From: Pontiella sp.
GTDB lineage: Bacteria; Verrucomicrobiota; Kiritimatiellia; Kiritimatiellales; Pontiellaceae
Assembly: GCA_029935255.1 (NCBI GenBank)
Contig: JAOZKS010000015.1
Location: 1 to 18,167 of the forward strand
DNA length: 18,167 bases
Reading direction: 5' to 3'
In this document: one piece after another, positions 1 to 6,752 of the stretch
Layout of the letters: the number at the start of each line of letters is the position of its first letter
Numbering within the stretch: the stretch's first letter is position 1
Translations under genes and position numbers: made by a program
The notes under the pieces: generated by a model
What the model was told of the DNA's origin: nothing
What the model saw: the letters and a program-made list of their open reading frames with translations, nothing else
Databases searched by the model: none

Positions 1-32
1 CATAATCTACAACAGATATACAGGATTATACC

Positions 33-86
33 GTGCCGGAAACCGAAAAGTTTATTCGCCAGTTTACGCGCTACGAGCACGATTTC
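33..86 (+). pseudogene. Severed 5' end of a second ECF sigma factor gene
   Basis: Read from the GTG at 33, the first 18 residues (VPETEKFIRQFTRYEHDF) match the N-terminus of the intact sigma factor at 1179 (MPGTEQFIKEYSACEQDL) almost position by position. After about base 86 the similarity stops. The frame continues to a TAG at 198-200, but those residues look nothing like sigma region 2, and regions 2 and 4 are absent. I infer a paralogous sigma gene cut by insertion or deletion, with only its first codons kept. Its own promoter would lie before the window. The match is short, but N-terminal similarity of this kind is unlikely by chance directly upstream of the same gene type. Confidence 0.6.
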
Positions 87-89
87 TGT

Positions 90-203
90 TCAGGGTTGTT
101 CGATGAGAAGTGGCCTCGCTCCGTTCTCCACATATGCCTTCCTCTGGAACCATTCGAGAAATTCCTCAAACGTCTTCGGATAGGGATTGATACGCTCTAG
201 CAT
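90..203 (-). pseudogene. Possible transposase N-terminal remnant (37 codons)
   Basis: On the minus strand an ATG at 203 opens a 37-residue frame ending at a TGA at 90-92. Its first 20 residues (LERINPYPKTFEEFLEWFQR) look like a real protein start and resemble, from memory, the N-termini of some IS1595-type transposases. The zinc-finger and DDE regions that should follow are missing. The frame lies exactly where the sigma fragment loses similarity, so an insertion-sequence remnant would explain both. No terminal inverted repeats or target duplication were identified. The family assignment is a guess. The alternative is a chance frame in decayed DNA. Confidence 0.3.
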
Positions 204-221
204 ATTTGACATAACCCCGGT

Positions 222-1034
222 ATGGGCAAGCAAGTCGATAGAAGAACCGCGCTGGGCATGGGCTCATGGGCAATAATAGCCGGTACGGCTTTTGCCAAGT
301 TTGGCGGGTCCTCCAAAAAGGGATTCAGTATTGCTCTGAAGGAAAATCCGGATTTTCTCGCCAAACTACAAAAACTCAACATCGACTGGTTCTATACATG
401 GGGAACGAAAATTCCAGAGGGGATTCCTTCCGGATGTGAATACGTGCCCATGATCTGGGGCGAATGGAACTGCACTGATCAGGTCATGAAGCGGTTGGTT
501 TCTGAAAAACATCAAAGTCTGCTGGGTTTCAATGAGCCGGAGCATAAGAAACAAGCCAATTTATCCGTCGAGAAAGCACTAGAGCTGTGGCCCAAACTTA
601 TGGAAACCGGAATCCGCCTCGGCAGTCCTGCCTGTGGGAATCCTGACGGGGAATGGATGGCCACCTTTATGGCGGAGGCTGAAAAGCGCGGTTACCGTGT
701 TGATTTTATCACGGTTCACTCCTATATGGGCAAGGACACAGAGCATTTCCTCAAGCGGCTCGAAAACATTCACAAACTCTACAGAAAGCCTTTGTGGATC
801 ACTGAATTTGCTGTGGCTGATTGGAAAGCGCGGGAGGACAAACCGAACCGATATTCACCCGAAAGCGTCTACACATTCATGGAGACCGTCATTCCGGCCT
901 TGGAAAAGATCGATTATGTCGAACGCTACGCCTGGTTCTCCGCGCCCAAATCCATTCCGCCGCTGGCATCTTCCGTCCTGTTCAACCCGGATGGCTCGCT
1001 GAACAAACTGGGCCAGCTTTATTCCAACTTCTAG
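222..1034 (+). CDS. Exported glycoside hydrolase, GH128-like (Glyco_hydro_cc / Asl1-like)
   Basis: This is a 270-residue protein with a Tat-like leader (DRRTALGMG at residues 6-14, then a short hydrophobic stretch to about residue 25), so export is likely. The rest fits the glycoside hydrolase catalytic-core family that includes GH128 beta-1,3-glucanases, a (beta/alpha)8 fold. LLGFNEPEH carries the expected acid/base Glu105, DFITVHSYMG lies at 161-170, and PLWITEFAVADW carries the expected nucleophile Glu195. The length is normal for a single-domain member. An in-frame stop at 207-209 limits the start. ATG 222 keeps the twin arginine, whereas the alternative ATG at 258 would lose it. No good ribosome binding site precedes it, and the upstream DNA is decayed, so its original promoter may be lost. 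Substrate unknown; beta-1,3-glucan is the family precedent. It precedes the sigma gene by 144 bases and may be a separate unit. Confidence 0.8.
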   Translation: MGKQVDRRTALGMGSWAIIAGTAFAKFGGSSKKGFSIALKENPDFLAKLQKLNIDWFYTWGTKIPEGIPSGCEYVPMIWGEWNCTDQVMKRLVSEKHQSLLGFNEPEHKKQANLSVEKALELWPKLMETGIRLGSPACGNPDGEWMATFMAEAEKRGYRVDFITVHSYMGKDTEHFLKRLENIHKLYRKPLWITEFAVADWKAREDKPNRYSPESVYTFMETVIPALEKIDYVERYAWFSAPKSIPPLASSVLFNPDGSLNKLGQLYSNF

Positions 1035-1121
1035 TATCCGTTCTTCTTCAGTAAACCCTTGTCAGGGATGATGTTGAGATGCGCTGTCCGCAGTGTGGCG
1101 GGGTTTGATCGTTATTTTCCT

Positions 1122-1155
1122 GTTTTTCTGTCAGATGCAATAGGTCAGGACACCT
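1122..1155 (+). promoter_or_regulatory. Conserved gapped promoter/operator block upstream of the sigma gene
   Basis: The blocks GTTTTT (1122-1127), GTCAGAT (1130-1136), GGTCAGG (1143-1149) and ACCT (1152-1155) appear in this order. The same four blocks recur at 3462-3494 before the first exported gene, with a one-base difference in one spacer. The two GTCAG cores lie 14 bases apart here. The block ends 23 bases before the sigma start codon, with the ribosome binding site AGAGGA (1164-1169) in between. It may be an ECF-type promoter used for autoregulation or an activator site next to a promoter. The sequence alone does not decide between these. Confidence 0.6.
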
Positions 1156-1178
1156 AGGTTCATAGAGGAATACTGGAT

Positions 1179-1691
1179 ATGCCCGGAACGGAACAGTTTA
1201 TTAAGGAATACAGCGCCTGCGAGCAGGATCTGCGCTTCTACATAGGCAGCCTGATCAACAACAAGAGCGATGTGGACGATATCCTGCAGGAAACGGCCAC
1301 CATGATTTGGAAGAAGTATGATGATGGCCGCGATCCCGATAAGCCTTTCCTTCCATGGGCGCTTGCCTTTGCGTTCAACGCCGTCCGGAACTATCGCCAC
1401 CGGCTCAAGGTCCGTCAGAAGTATTTTAGCGACGAGCTTCTCGAATCAATGGCTGTCGTACAGGAAAAGCGCCAAGATGAGCTGAGTGCGCAGGGGGCGA
1501 TCCTGAAGGCGGCTGTTCGCCGCTTGAGCGCCCGCGACCGCCTGTTGATCGAGCACCGCTACAGCAGCGGGGGAACCATTCAGGATCTGGCAATGAAATT
1601 GGGCGAAAAACCTGATGCCCTCTACAAGCAGCTTCAACGCATACGGGAAAACCTCCTGAAAACCATTCAGCTGGAAATGAAGAGAGTTTAA
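1179..1691 (+). CDS. ECF RNA polymerase sigma-70 factor (Rhodopirellula/Verrucomicrobium type)
   Basis: This 170-residue protein has ECF sigma architecture. Region 2 spans about residues 17-77 and includes DVDDILQETATMIWKKYDDG, the core-binding helix, followed by FLPWALAFAFNAVRNYRHR for -10 recognition. Region 4 spans about 107-165, with LSARDRLLIEHRY and a helix-turn-helix ending at KLGEKPDALYKQLQRIR. No region 1 or 3 is present, as expected. ATG 1179 has AGAGGA nine bases upstream. The stop is followed immediately by the ATG of the FecR-LamG gene, so the two are translationally coupled and very probably function as a sigma factor and its controller. The shared block at 1122-1155 suggests autoregulation and control of the exported-protein gene at 3581. 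A severed paralogue lies at 33-86. Confidence 0.92.
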   Translation: MPGTEQFIKEYSACEQDLRFYIGSLINNKSDVDDILQETATMIWKKYDDGRDPDKPFLPWALAFAFNAVRNYRHRLKVRQKYFSDELLESMAVVQEKRQDELSAQGAILKAAVRRLSARDRLLIEHRYSSGGTIQDLAMKLGEKPDALYKQLQRIRENLLKTIQLEMKRV

Positions 1692-3407
1692 ATGAAAAAG
1701 AAGCAAAAACAGTTGCATCGCTTGCTGAGTGCCCAGCACGACGGGCGGTTGCTTAGCGAAGAGGAACAGCTCGAGCTGGCGGCGCTGCTGGATCGCGATG
1801 AAAATGCACAATTTGAATACTTTCAGATTGAACGCATGTTCCATGATCTGGAGTGCAACTATATCGGCAACTGCGCGGAAACCGTGGTGCGGGAGTTTCC
1901 TGTTCGGAAAAGCACGGTGGTTCCAGTGTTTGGATGGGCGACGGCCGTTGCGGCGTCCCTGGTTGTTGCCTTCCTGCTGGTTCCAAGATCCGGAACCGAA
2001 CATGACGGGTTGCTGGTGGATACGGAATCGACGATTCTCATGAGCGATGAACATAGCTTTGTTGCGCGTGTGGTCGAGGCCTCCAATGTCGAATGGGGCA
2101 GTGCCAATACGATCGAAATACACAATGGAGAATTGCAGCCGGGTATGCTCGACTTGCAAACGGGCTCGCTGGATGTGGTGTTCGATAACGGTGCAAGGTT
2201 TGGGTTTGTTGCCCCGGTGCAGATGGATCTTTCTTCCCTACAGCACCTGTCGCTCCGTTCCGGAAATCTGGTTGTGGATGTGCCGGGCTTGGCCGACGGA
2301 ATCGTGATCAACACCCCCGATGCGGTGCTCACGGCCCACACGGCCCATGCTCGGATTCAATGCGGCGTGGATGAGGCAACGCTGGTCAATGTGGACAGTG
2401 GGGCGATCAGCCTTTACACGGAAGACGAAATCGGCAGAGAAGTCTTCAGGCATCTTGTGCGTACCGAATCGGTCGAGATTGCACGCGGAACGGCGGAACC
2501 CGTGCTCAAGACCCGCCGGGTGATCGAACGCCGCATCGACCTGTCGCAGCCGCCGGAACTTGAAAACCTGCAGTATGTGCACTATCGGTTCGACGAGCCG
2601 CGTGGAAACTCGGTGAAGAACCACGGAACCGTGCCCAACGCCGACGGCTGGCTGGAAGGCATTGCCGCGCATCCTGAATATCCCGCGCCAAGCCGGGGGA
2701 CCGGCCGTTTTAAGCGCGCACTCGAATTTACGGGTCATGGAGAAGGCATGATTGCCTCCATCAAGGAATTTGGTGTCGATGAGCCGGGTAGTGTGGCGTT
2801 CTGGATCAAGATGGATCCGGACACGGTGCCGGGAAAATATGAAAACATCTTTACGTGGCATATGTACACCTGGCCGGCAAAAGAGGGGCATATCAGCGAT
2901 GAGCAGCAGCTGGCCTGCCGGATCCGCATCAATGAGTCGGCTTCCGAAGGTGTGGTGGGTGCCGTGCGAATCGAATTCCGTAATCGCTGGATCTGCGGCA
3001 CAAGCGATTTGCGCGATGGTCGCTGGCACCACGTTACCGCTGTATTCCATCGGGGCCAATACGGCACCATGGTACGGCATTATGTTGATGGCGATCTGGC
3101 TCGGTCCAGCGCCCAGGGAGAAACCTGGTTCCCGGTGGAGCGCTATCCGGAAATTGGCGGTGGATCCATCGCCGTGGGGAGGGTCTATTGGCCGGAGCGT
3201 CCAGAGGCGCTTGCACCAACAGCCCCGTTTGGATTGCGCGGCATGGTGGACGAACTCTATGTATTCAATCAGGCGGTGCTGCCTTCGCACGCCTCCCGCC
3301 TGCACATGAAAAACACACCGAACCAGGCGGTGGATGTTGCGTTTGTTCCATGGGGCCAACGATCCATTGGCATGGTATCCATACCGCTCGTGTCACGCAC
3401 AGATTAA
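1692..3407 (+). CDS. FecR-domain transmembrane protein with extracytoplasmic LamG domain (putative sigma regulator and glycan sensor)
   Basis: This is a 571-residue membrane protein. Residues 1-75 are charged and probably cytoplasmic, with a helical segment (LSEEEQLELAALLDRDENAQ) like those of FecR-type anti-sigma proteins. One transmembrane helix lies at about 79-97 (VFGWATAVAASLVVAFLLVP). A FecR-like beta domain follows at about 126-250 (NGELQPGMLDLQTGSLDVVF, then RSGNLVVDVPG). A LamG/concanavalin-like domain lies at about 295-535, with YRFDEPRGNSVKNHG, VAFWIKMDP and GRWHHVTAVFH as its usual landmarks. The start directly abuts the sigma stop codon. From family knowledge, FecR proteins transduce an outside signal to a partner sigma factor, and LamG domains often bind carbohydrate. 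I infer a polysaccharide-responsive sigma switch; the ligand is unknown. Confidence 0.85.
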   Translation: MKKKQKQLHRLLSAQHDGRLLSEEEQLELAALLDRDENAQFEYFQIERMFHDLECNYIGNCAETVVREFPVRKSTVVPVFGWATAVAASLVVAFLLVPRSGTEHDGLLVDTESTILMSDEHSFVARVVEASNVEWGSANTIEIHNGELQPGMLDLQTGSLDVVFDNGARFGFVAPVQMDLSSLQHLSLRSGNLVVDVPGLADGIVINTPDAVLTAHTAHARIQCGVDEATLVNVDSGAISLYTEDEIGREVFRHLVRTESVEIARGTAEPVLKTRRVIERRIDLSQPPELENLQYVHYRFDEPRGNSVKNHGTVPNADGWLEGIAAHPEYPAPSRGTGRFKRALEFTGHGEGMIASIKEFGVDEPGSVAFWIKMDPDTVPGKYENIFTWHMYTWPAKEGHISDEQQLACRIRINESASEGVVGAVRIEFRNRWICGTSDLRDGRWHHVTAVFHRGQYGTMVRHYVDGDLARSSAQGETWFPVERYPEIGGGSIAVGRVYWPERPEALAPTAPFGLRGMVDELYVFNQAVLPSHASRLHMKNTPNQAVDVAFVPWGQRSIGMVSIPLVSRTD

Positions 3408-3409
3408 CG

Positions 3410-3425
3410 TTTGCTCAGTAGCAAA
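3410..3425 (+). terminator. Small hairpin after the FecR-LamG gene
   Basis: TTTGCT (3410-3415) pairs with AGCAAA (3420-3425) around a CAGT loop, three bases after the stop codon. No T-run follows directly; eight Ts come only at 3452-3459. It could help end or process the sigma-FecR transcript, but it is weak as an intrinsic terminator. Confidence 0.3.
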
Positions 3426-3461
3426 TATCATCCGACCGTATTTAAGCGAACTTTTTTTTAT

Positions 3462-3503
3462 GTTTTTACGTCAGATACCCGGGTCAGGGTACCTTCCTAT
3501 AAT
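3462..3503 (+). promoter_or_regulatory. Second copy of the conserved block, with a consensus TATAAT downstream
   Basis: GTTTTT (3462-3467), GTCAGAT (3470-3476), GGTCAGG (3482-3488) and ACCT (3491-3494) repeat the arrangement found upstream of the sigma gene. The GTCAG cores are 13 bases apart. A perfect TATAAT follows at 3498-3503. No good TTGACA lies 17 bases before it; the GTCAG repeats occupy that place. This suits an activator-dependent promoter, or an alternative-sigma promoter with TATAAT as coincidence. The leader to the start codon at 3581 would be about 70 bases. Confidence 0.6.
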
Positions 3504-3521
3504 AGAAGGCTAATTATAGCC
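3497..3521 (+). repeat. Two overlapping, mutually exclusive inverted repeats over the TATAAT
   Basis: CTATAAT (3497-3503) pairs with ATTATAG (3513-3519). GGCTA (3508-3512) pairs with TAGCC (3517-3521) around ATTA. The two share bases, so only one can form at a time. As DNA they could be an operator. As RNA only the second lies wholly downstream of a start near 3510. Confidence 0.4.
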
Positions 3522-3580
3522 GCATAAACCCGCAAAAGAGGTGTTTTGGGGTTTTCCTATAAAAAAAACAGGGAGAGAAT

Positions 3581-5854
3581 ATGAAAAAGCTACTGAGTAC
3601 AACTATCATGGTCGTTTTGCTGTCCGGTGCGGCGCACGCCCAGATCGCAATTTCCAATCTATATTTGATTGATGATTGGAGTTTTACCATCAACAGCATG
3701 GAGCTTCCCAGTGTTGATGCCGGGGAGGAGCCCACGGAAGTATTCCGACATCGCGCAAGTGATGACCGAATTCAGTTGGCATATAATAAAAACGATAGCA
3801 CGGCTGGATTATCGGATTCCATATCTCCCCCTATCGATATTTTGTCCCATTCTGCAGTCATAAACCTGCCTTACTATAGCGAAAATCTCACCACGCTGAA
3901 ATCGATCTATCCGGATTATAGAGCTTCTGATTTTAGTCTTTACGACTTTAATGAAGATTGGAAAATTTTCAGCATTAATGATCCTTTGGCCACTCAGGTC
4001 TATAACGGCAAGTATGTTGTCACCATTGATACGGTTGGCACGGATTACACCGGCACCAGCGATATTGTAAACCTGCTTGATCCGAGCGCAGCCGATGAAA
4101 ATTCTCTGAGGGGAATCATAGCGGATGCATGGAATAATATTACATGGACTCCATCGGATCCGTTTGCGGGCGGCGGCATCCCCTATGACGATATTAACGA
4201 TATTTCATCGATAATCTCCTATGCGAACGAGGCTCCCGTTACCACAGACAATGGAAGCGTAGCACTTTTAGAAGCACCCCTCATGTACAGTATCTCTATC
4301 AATGCAACCGATAGCGTGGCGCCTGATGCCCCGGTCGGCCTGACCGTCAGCAACTGGCCCGCGCGGGTTCACTTGAACTGGGACGACAATACGGATGCCG
4401 ATCTGGCCTCCTATCGGATGTATCGTAGCGCTACATCCGGTAGTGGTTACGTTGCGATTGCCACCAATGAAAACAAGTGGTCATGGTATTCCGACACGAA
4501 CGTGGTGAACGACACGACCTACTACTATGTGGTTACGGCCATCGATCTTGCTGGCAATGAAAGCTCCGACAGCACAGAGGTTGTTGGTGCTCCAACCGAT
4601 AGTGTTCCGGACGCCCCGACGGGGTTGGCCGTGGTTGGGAACTGGGATCAAATCCAGCTCGACTGGGACGATAATGCGAATCCGGAAGAAGATCTGGCTT
4701 CCTATAACGTATACCGCAGTATTACTTCAGGAAGCGGGTACAGTCTTGTAAGCAATCTAGTCGACAGTGCCTATACGGATGCAAATACCGTGAATGGCGC
4801 AACCTACTATTATGTGGTCACGGCATTGGATGCCGCCGATCAGGAAAGTGCAACTAGCGCCGAGGTGTCCGATACGCCGATCGCCGGGCCGAGCGTGGTG
4901 TGGTCGGAGAATTTTGATTCCGCCATCACGCTCCACTCCGACTACAAAGCCTATTACACCAACGAATATGCCATTGGGGAATGGACCCACGCCCAAGCCA
5001 GTCAGGTTGGTGGCGAGCTTCAGCTTAAAAACCAAGCTAGTGGCACTTCATGGGAAAATGGGTGGACTCAGGGTGCTGGCATTCCACTGGATGCAAGCCT
5101 ATTCGCGGCTTCGGGTGCAGGCACCTATTGGCTGCACCTGAAATTTACCTCTTCAACGGAAAATACCGATCTGGGGGTAGATATATGGAATGCCCAGCTT
5201 GGGAGTAGCGCAGATAACAACTATTACATCAAGAATGCAGTGTATGGCAAAGTGTCCATGTCGGTTAAGACGGATACCGGTAGTGATGCGACCCTTTCTC
5301 TGCTGGCCACCAACCGATATGCGGCGGCGACCGATCTCGGAACAGTGGAGCTCGAGTTCGTCTATGACGGCGACGGCGACGTTGTGTTGCTATTTGGTGC
5401 GGAGAGGAATACGCAGATTCAAGGAACTGTTCGGATTGATGATATTCAGGTTCTTAAATTCAGCACAGAGTCGGCATACGATACCTGGGCGGGTAGTTGG
5501 GATGTGGATCTTGGAGAACAAACCGCAGACTACGACCATGACAGCTTGAACAATCTCTATGAGTATGGACTGGGCGGAAACCCGACCAACGGGTTTGTCG
5601 ATGGCGAGATTCCGACGTTCGGGCCGGCGGTTGGCGGGCTGGAATATATCCATCCCTTGCGCAAGGACGATCCCTCGCTGGCATACTCCCTGGCGCTGAC
5701 AGACAATCTGGTTTTCGGCTCTTGGGTCACCAACAGTGGCTACACCGTGACGGGCACGAATGTAACCGGCGGAACGTTCGACTATGTCATCAACTCGATC
5801 CCGTCGGAGGACGATACAACGTTCATCAAGCTCATCATCGAAGAAAGCCCGTAG
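3581..5854 (+). CDS. Secreted multidomain protein: two Fn3 domains, jelly-roll-like domain, Asp-rich C-terminal module
   Basis: A signal peptide covers residues 1-20 and ends AAHA before Gln21. Residues 21-240 form a unique region I do not recognise. Two fibronectin type III domains follow at about 245-335 and 340-432. They are clear tandem copies, sharing DLASYxxYRS, TSGSGY and TYYYVVTA. Residues about 440-630 form a beta-rich domain starting VVWSENFDS that resembles the neighbouring PEP-CTERM protein. The end (about 640-757) has DYDHDSLNNLYEYGLGGNPT at 650-669, like TSP3 or dockerin calcium repeats, then a tail shared with the beta-helix protein. No catalytic motif is visible; glycan binding or surface display is the likeliest role. 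AGGGAG lies five bases before ATG 3581. It is probably controlled by the block at 3462. Confidence 0.8.
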   Translation: MKKLLSTTIMVVLLSGAAHAQIAISNLYLIDDWSFTINSMELPSVDAGEEPTEVFRHRASDDRIQLAYNKNDSTAGLSDSISPPIDILSHSAVINLPYYSENLTTLKSIYPDYRASDFSLYDFNEDWKIFSINDPLATQVYNGKYVVTIDTVGTDYTGTSDIVNLLDPSAADENSLRGIIADAWNNITWTPSDPFAGGGIPYDDINDISSIISYANEAPVTTDNGSVALLEAPLMYSISINATDSVAPDAPVGLTVSNWPARVHLNWDDNTDADLASYRMYRSATSGSGYVAIATNENKWSWYSDTNVVNDTTYYYVVTAIDLAGNESSDSTEVVGAPTDSVPDAPTGLAVVGNWDQIQLDWDDNANPEEDLASYNVYRSITSGSGYSLVSNLVDSAYTDANTVNGATYYYVVTALDAADQESATSAEVSDTPIAGPSVVWSENFDSAITLHSDYKAYYTNEYAIGEWTHAQASQVGGELQLKNQASGTSWENGWTQGAGIPLDASLFAASGAGTYWLHLKFTSSTENTDLGVDIWNAQLGSSADNNYYIKNAVYGKVSMSVKTDTGSDATLSLLATNRYAAATDLGTVELEFVYDGDGDVVLLFGAERNTQIQGTVRIDDIQVLKFSTESAYDTWAGSWDVDLGEQTADYDHDSLNNLYEYGLGGNPTNGFVDGEIPTFGPAVGGLEYIHPLRKDDPSLAYSLALTDNLVFGSWVTNSGYTVTGTNVTGGTFDYVINSIPSEDDTTFIKLIIEESP

Positions 5855-5891
5855 TAGAGAATTCAATCTGGGCTAAGTGGCCATAAGAAGT

Positions 5892-5911
5892 CCCCTGCCG
5901 GGAGGCAGGGG
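5892..5911 (+). repeat. GC-rich hairpin in the gap before the PEP-CTERM gene
   Basis: CCCCTGCC pairs perfectly with GGCAGGGG around a GGGA loop. No T-run follows, so it is not a typical intrinsic terminator. It lies 30 bases before the next start codon and could stabilise or process an mRNA spanning both genes, or attenuate read-through. Confidence 0.5.
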
Positions 5912-5940
5912 CGTAAACAAAACAGAAAAGGAGAAATAAA

Positions 5941-6633
5941 ATGAAGAAAATATTAGCAATTACACTCGTCGCCATGGTGGCGGCAGCCGTTCAGGCAGAT
6001 ACGATCATCTATGAGGAAGACTTCGATAGTGGTGTTGCCTTTAAAGCTGCAGGGGGCGACCCAATTTATTACCCCGCCGATTTTTCCGATGGGGAGTGGA
6101 TTACACCAGGAGACGCAACAGTTGCCATCGACACTAGCAGTCGACTCTATATTCAGACCGATGCAGATGAGGCAGCTCGTGCTGTTTCCGTGGTTATTGA
6201 TGCAGGCGATTTTATCGGTGTGGGTACCTATAAACTGACCTTTGACATCGCTCTCCTCCGAAACCTTTCTAGCTTCGATGTAGAAATCTGGGAAATCGTT
6301 GGCGGAACCGGTTTGGGTACTCGTGTTGATCCGCAGACCGCGTTGCCCCTCGAACCCTTCTGGACAACCGGTACTGGTACTGCAAAGCGACTCACAGAGA
6401 ACCAATATGCACATGATGAGGAAGCCACAGGCCTGACCGTTGACTTCCCCTATAACGGTAGCTCTGATATTGCACTGCTTTTCTCTCTTGAAGCAGGCAC
6501 AAGTGGTACTGCCCAGCGTGCCGTCTTTGACAACGTAAGCATTACGACTGCGATTCCGGAACCGGCCACGCTGGGCTTGCTCGGTGCATTTGGTGGAGCA
6601 CTTCTGTTCATCCGCCGGAAATTCAGGATCTAA
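5941..6633 (+). CDS. PEP-CTERM sorting domain protein
   Basis: This 230-residue exported protein has a signal peptide (residues 1-19, ending AVQA before Asp20). Its C-terminus is a complete PEP-CTERM signal: IPEPATLGLLGAFGGALLF then a basic tail, IRRKFRI. In such proteins exosortase recognises and removes this tail. No exosortase gene lies in the window. The middle (about 22-200) is one beta-rich domain with EDFDSG near the start and GSSDIALLF then a VFDNVSIT-type strand near the end. Its order of landmarks matches residues 440-630 of the protein before it, so the two are probably related. AAGGAG (5928-5933) sits seven bases before ATG. No enzyme motif is seen; a surface or matrix-associated glycan-binding protein is plausible. 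Confidence 0.85.
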   Translation: MKKILAITLVAMVAAAVQADTIIYEEDFDSGVAFKAAGGDPIYYPADFSDGEWITPGDATVAIDTSSRLYIQTDADEAARAVSVVIDAGDFIGVGTYKLTFDIALLRNLSSFDVEIWEIVGGTGLGTRVDPQTALPLEPFWTTGTGTAKRLTENQYAHDEEATGLTVDFPYNGSSDIALLFSLEAGTSGTAQRAVFDNVSITTAIPEPATLGLLGAFGGALLFIRRKFRI

Positions 6634-6656
6634 TAGTATTGCTCTAAACGATTGAT

Positions 6657-6692
6657 CACCTCCCTTCGGTGTTTTCCGGCGGGGGGTGTTTT
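6657..6692 (+). terminator. Probable intrinsic terminator after the PEP-CTERM gene
   Basis: CACCTCCC (6657-6664) pairs with GGGGGGTG (6681-6688), with one G-T wobble, around a 16-base loop, and TTTT follows at 6689-6692. It lies 23 bases after the stop codon. The large loop lowers confidence. If real, the beta-helix gene needs its own promoter or relies on read-through. Confidence 0.5.
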
Positions 6693-6752
6693 GTGCGACT
6701 GAAAGGGTGATGACGGCAAGGGGTTGAACAATTAATAGTGATAAGGTGTGAA

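Noticed and set aside
206..211. A perfect TTGACA just before the GH128-like gene
   Set aside because: It is only 10 bases from the start codon, leaving no room for a -10 and leader ahead of that start.
2238..3359. A 373-codon minus-strand frame opposite the FecR-LamG gene
   Set aside because: The plus-strand FecR and LamG motifs are clear. The antisense product is rich in Arg and His, with no domain.
4311..4880. The tandem Fn3 region considered as a recent DNA duplication
   Set aside because: The two copies match in protein motifs but differ widely in nucleotide sequence, so this is an old domain repeat, normal for Fn3 proteins.
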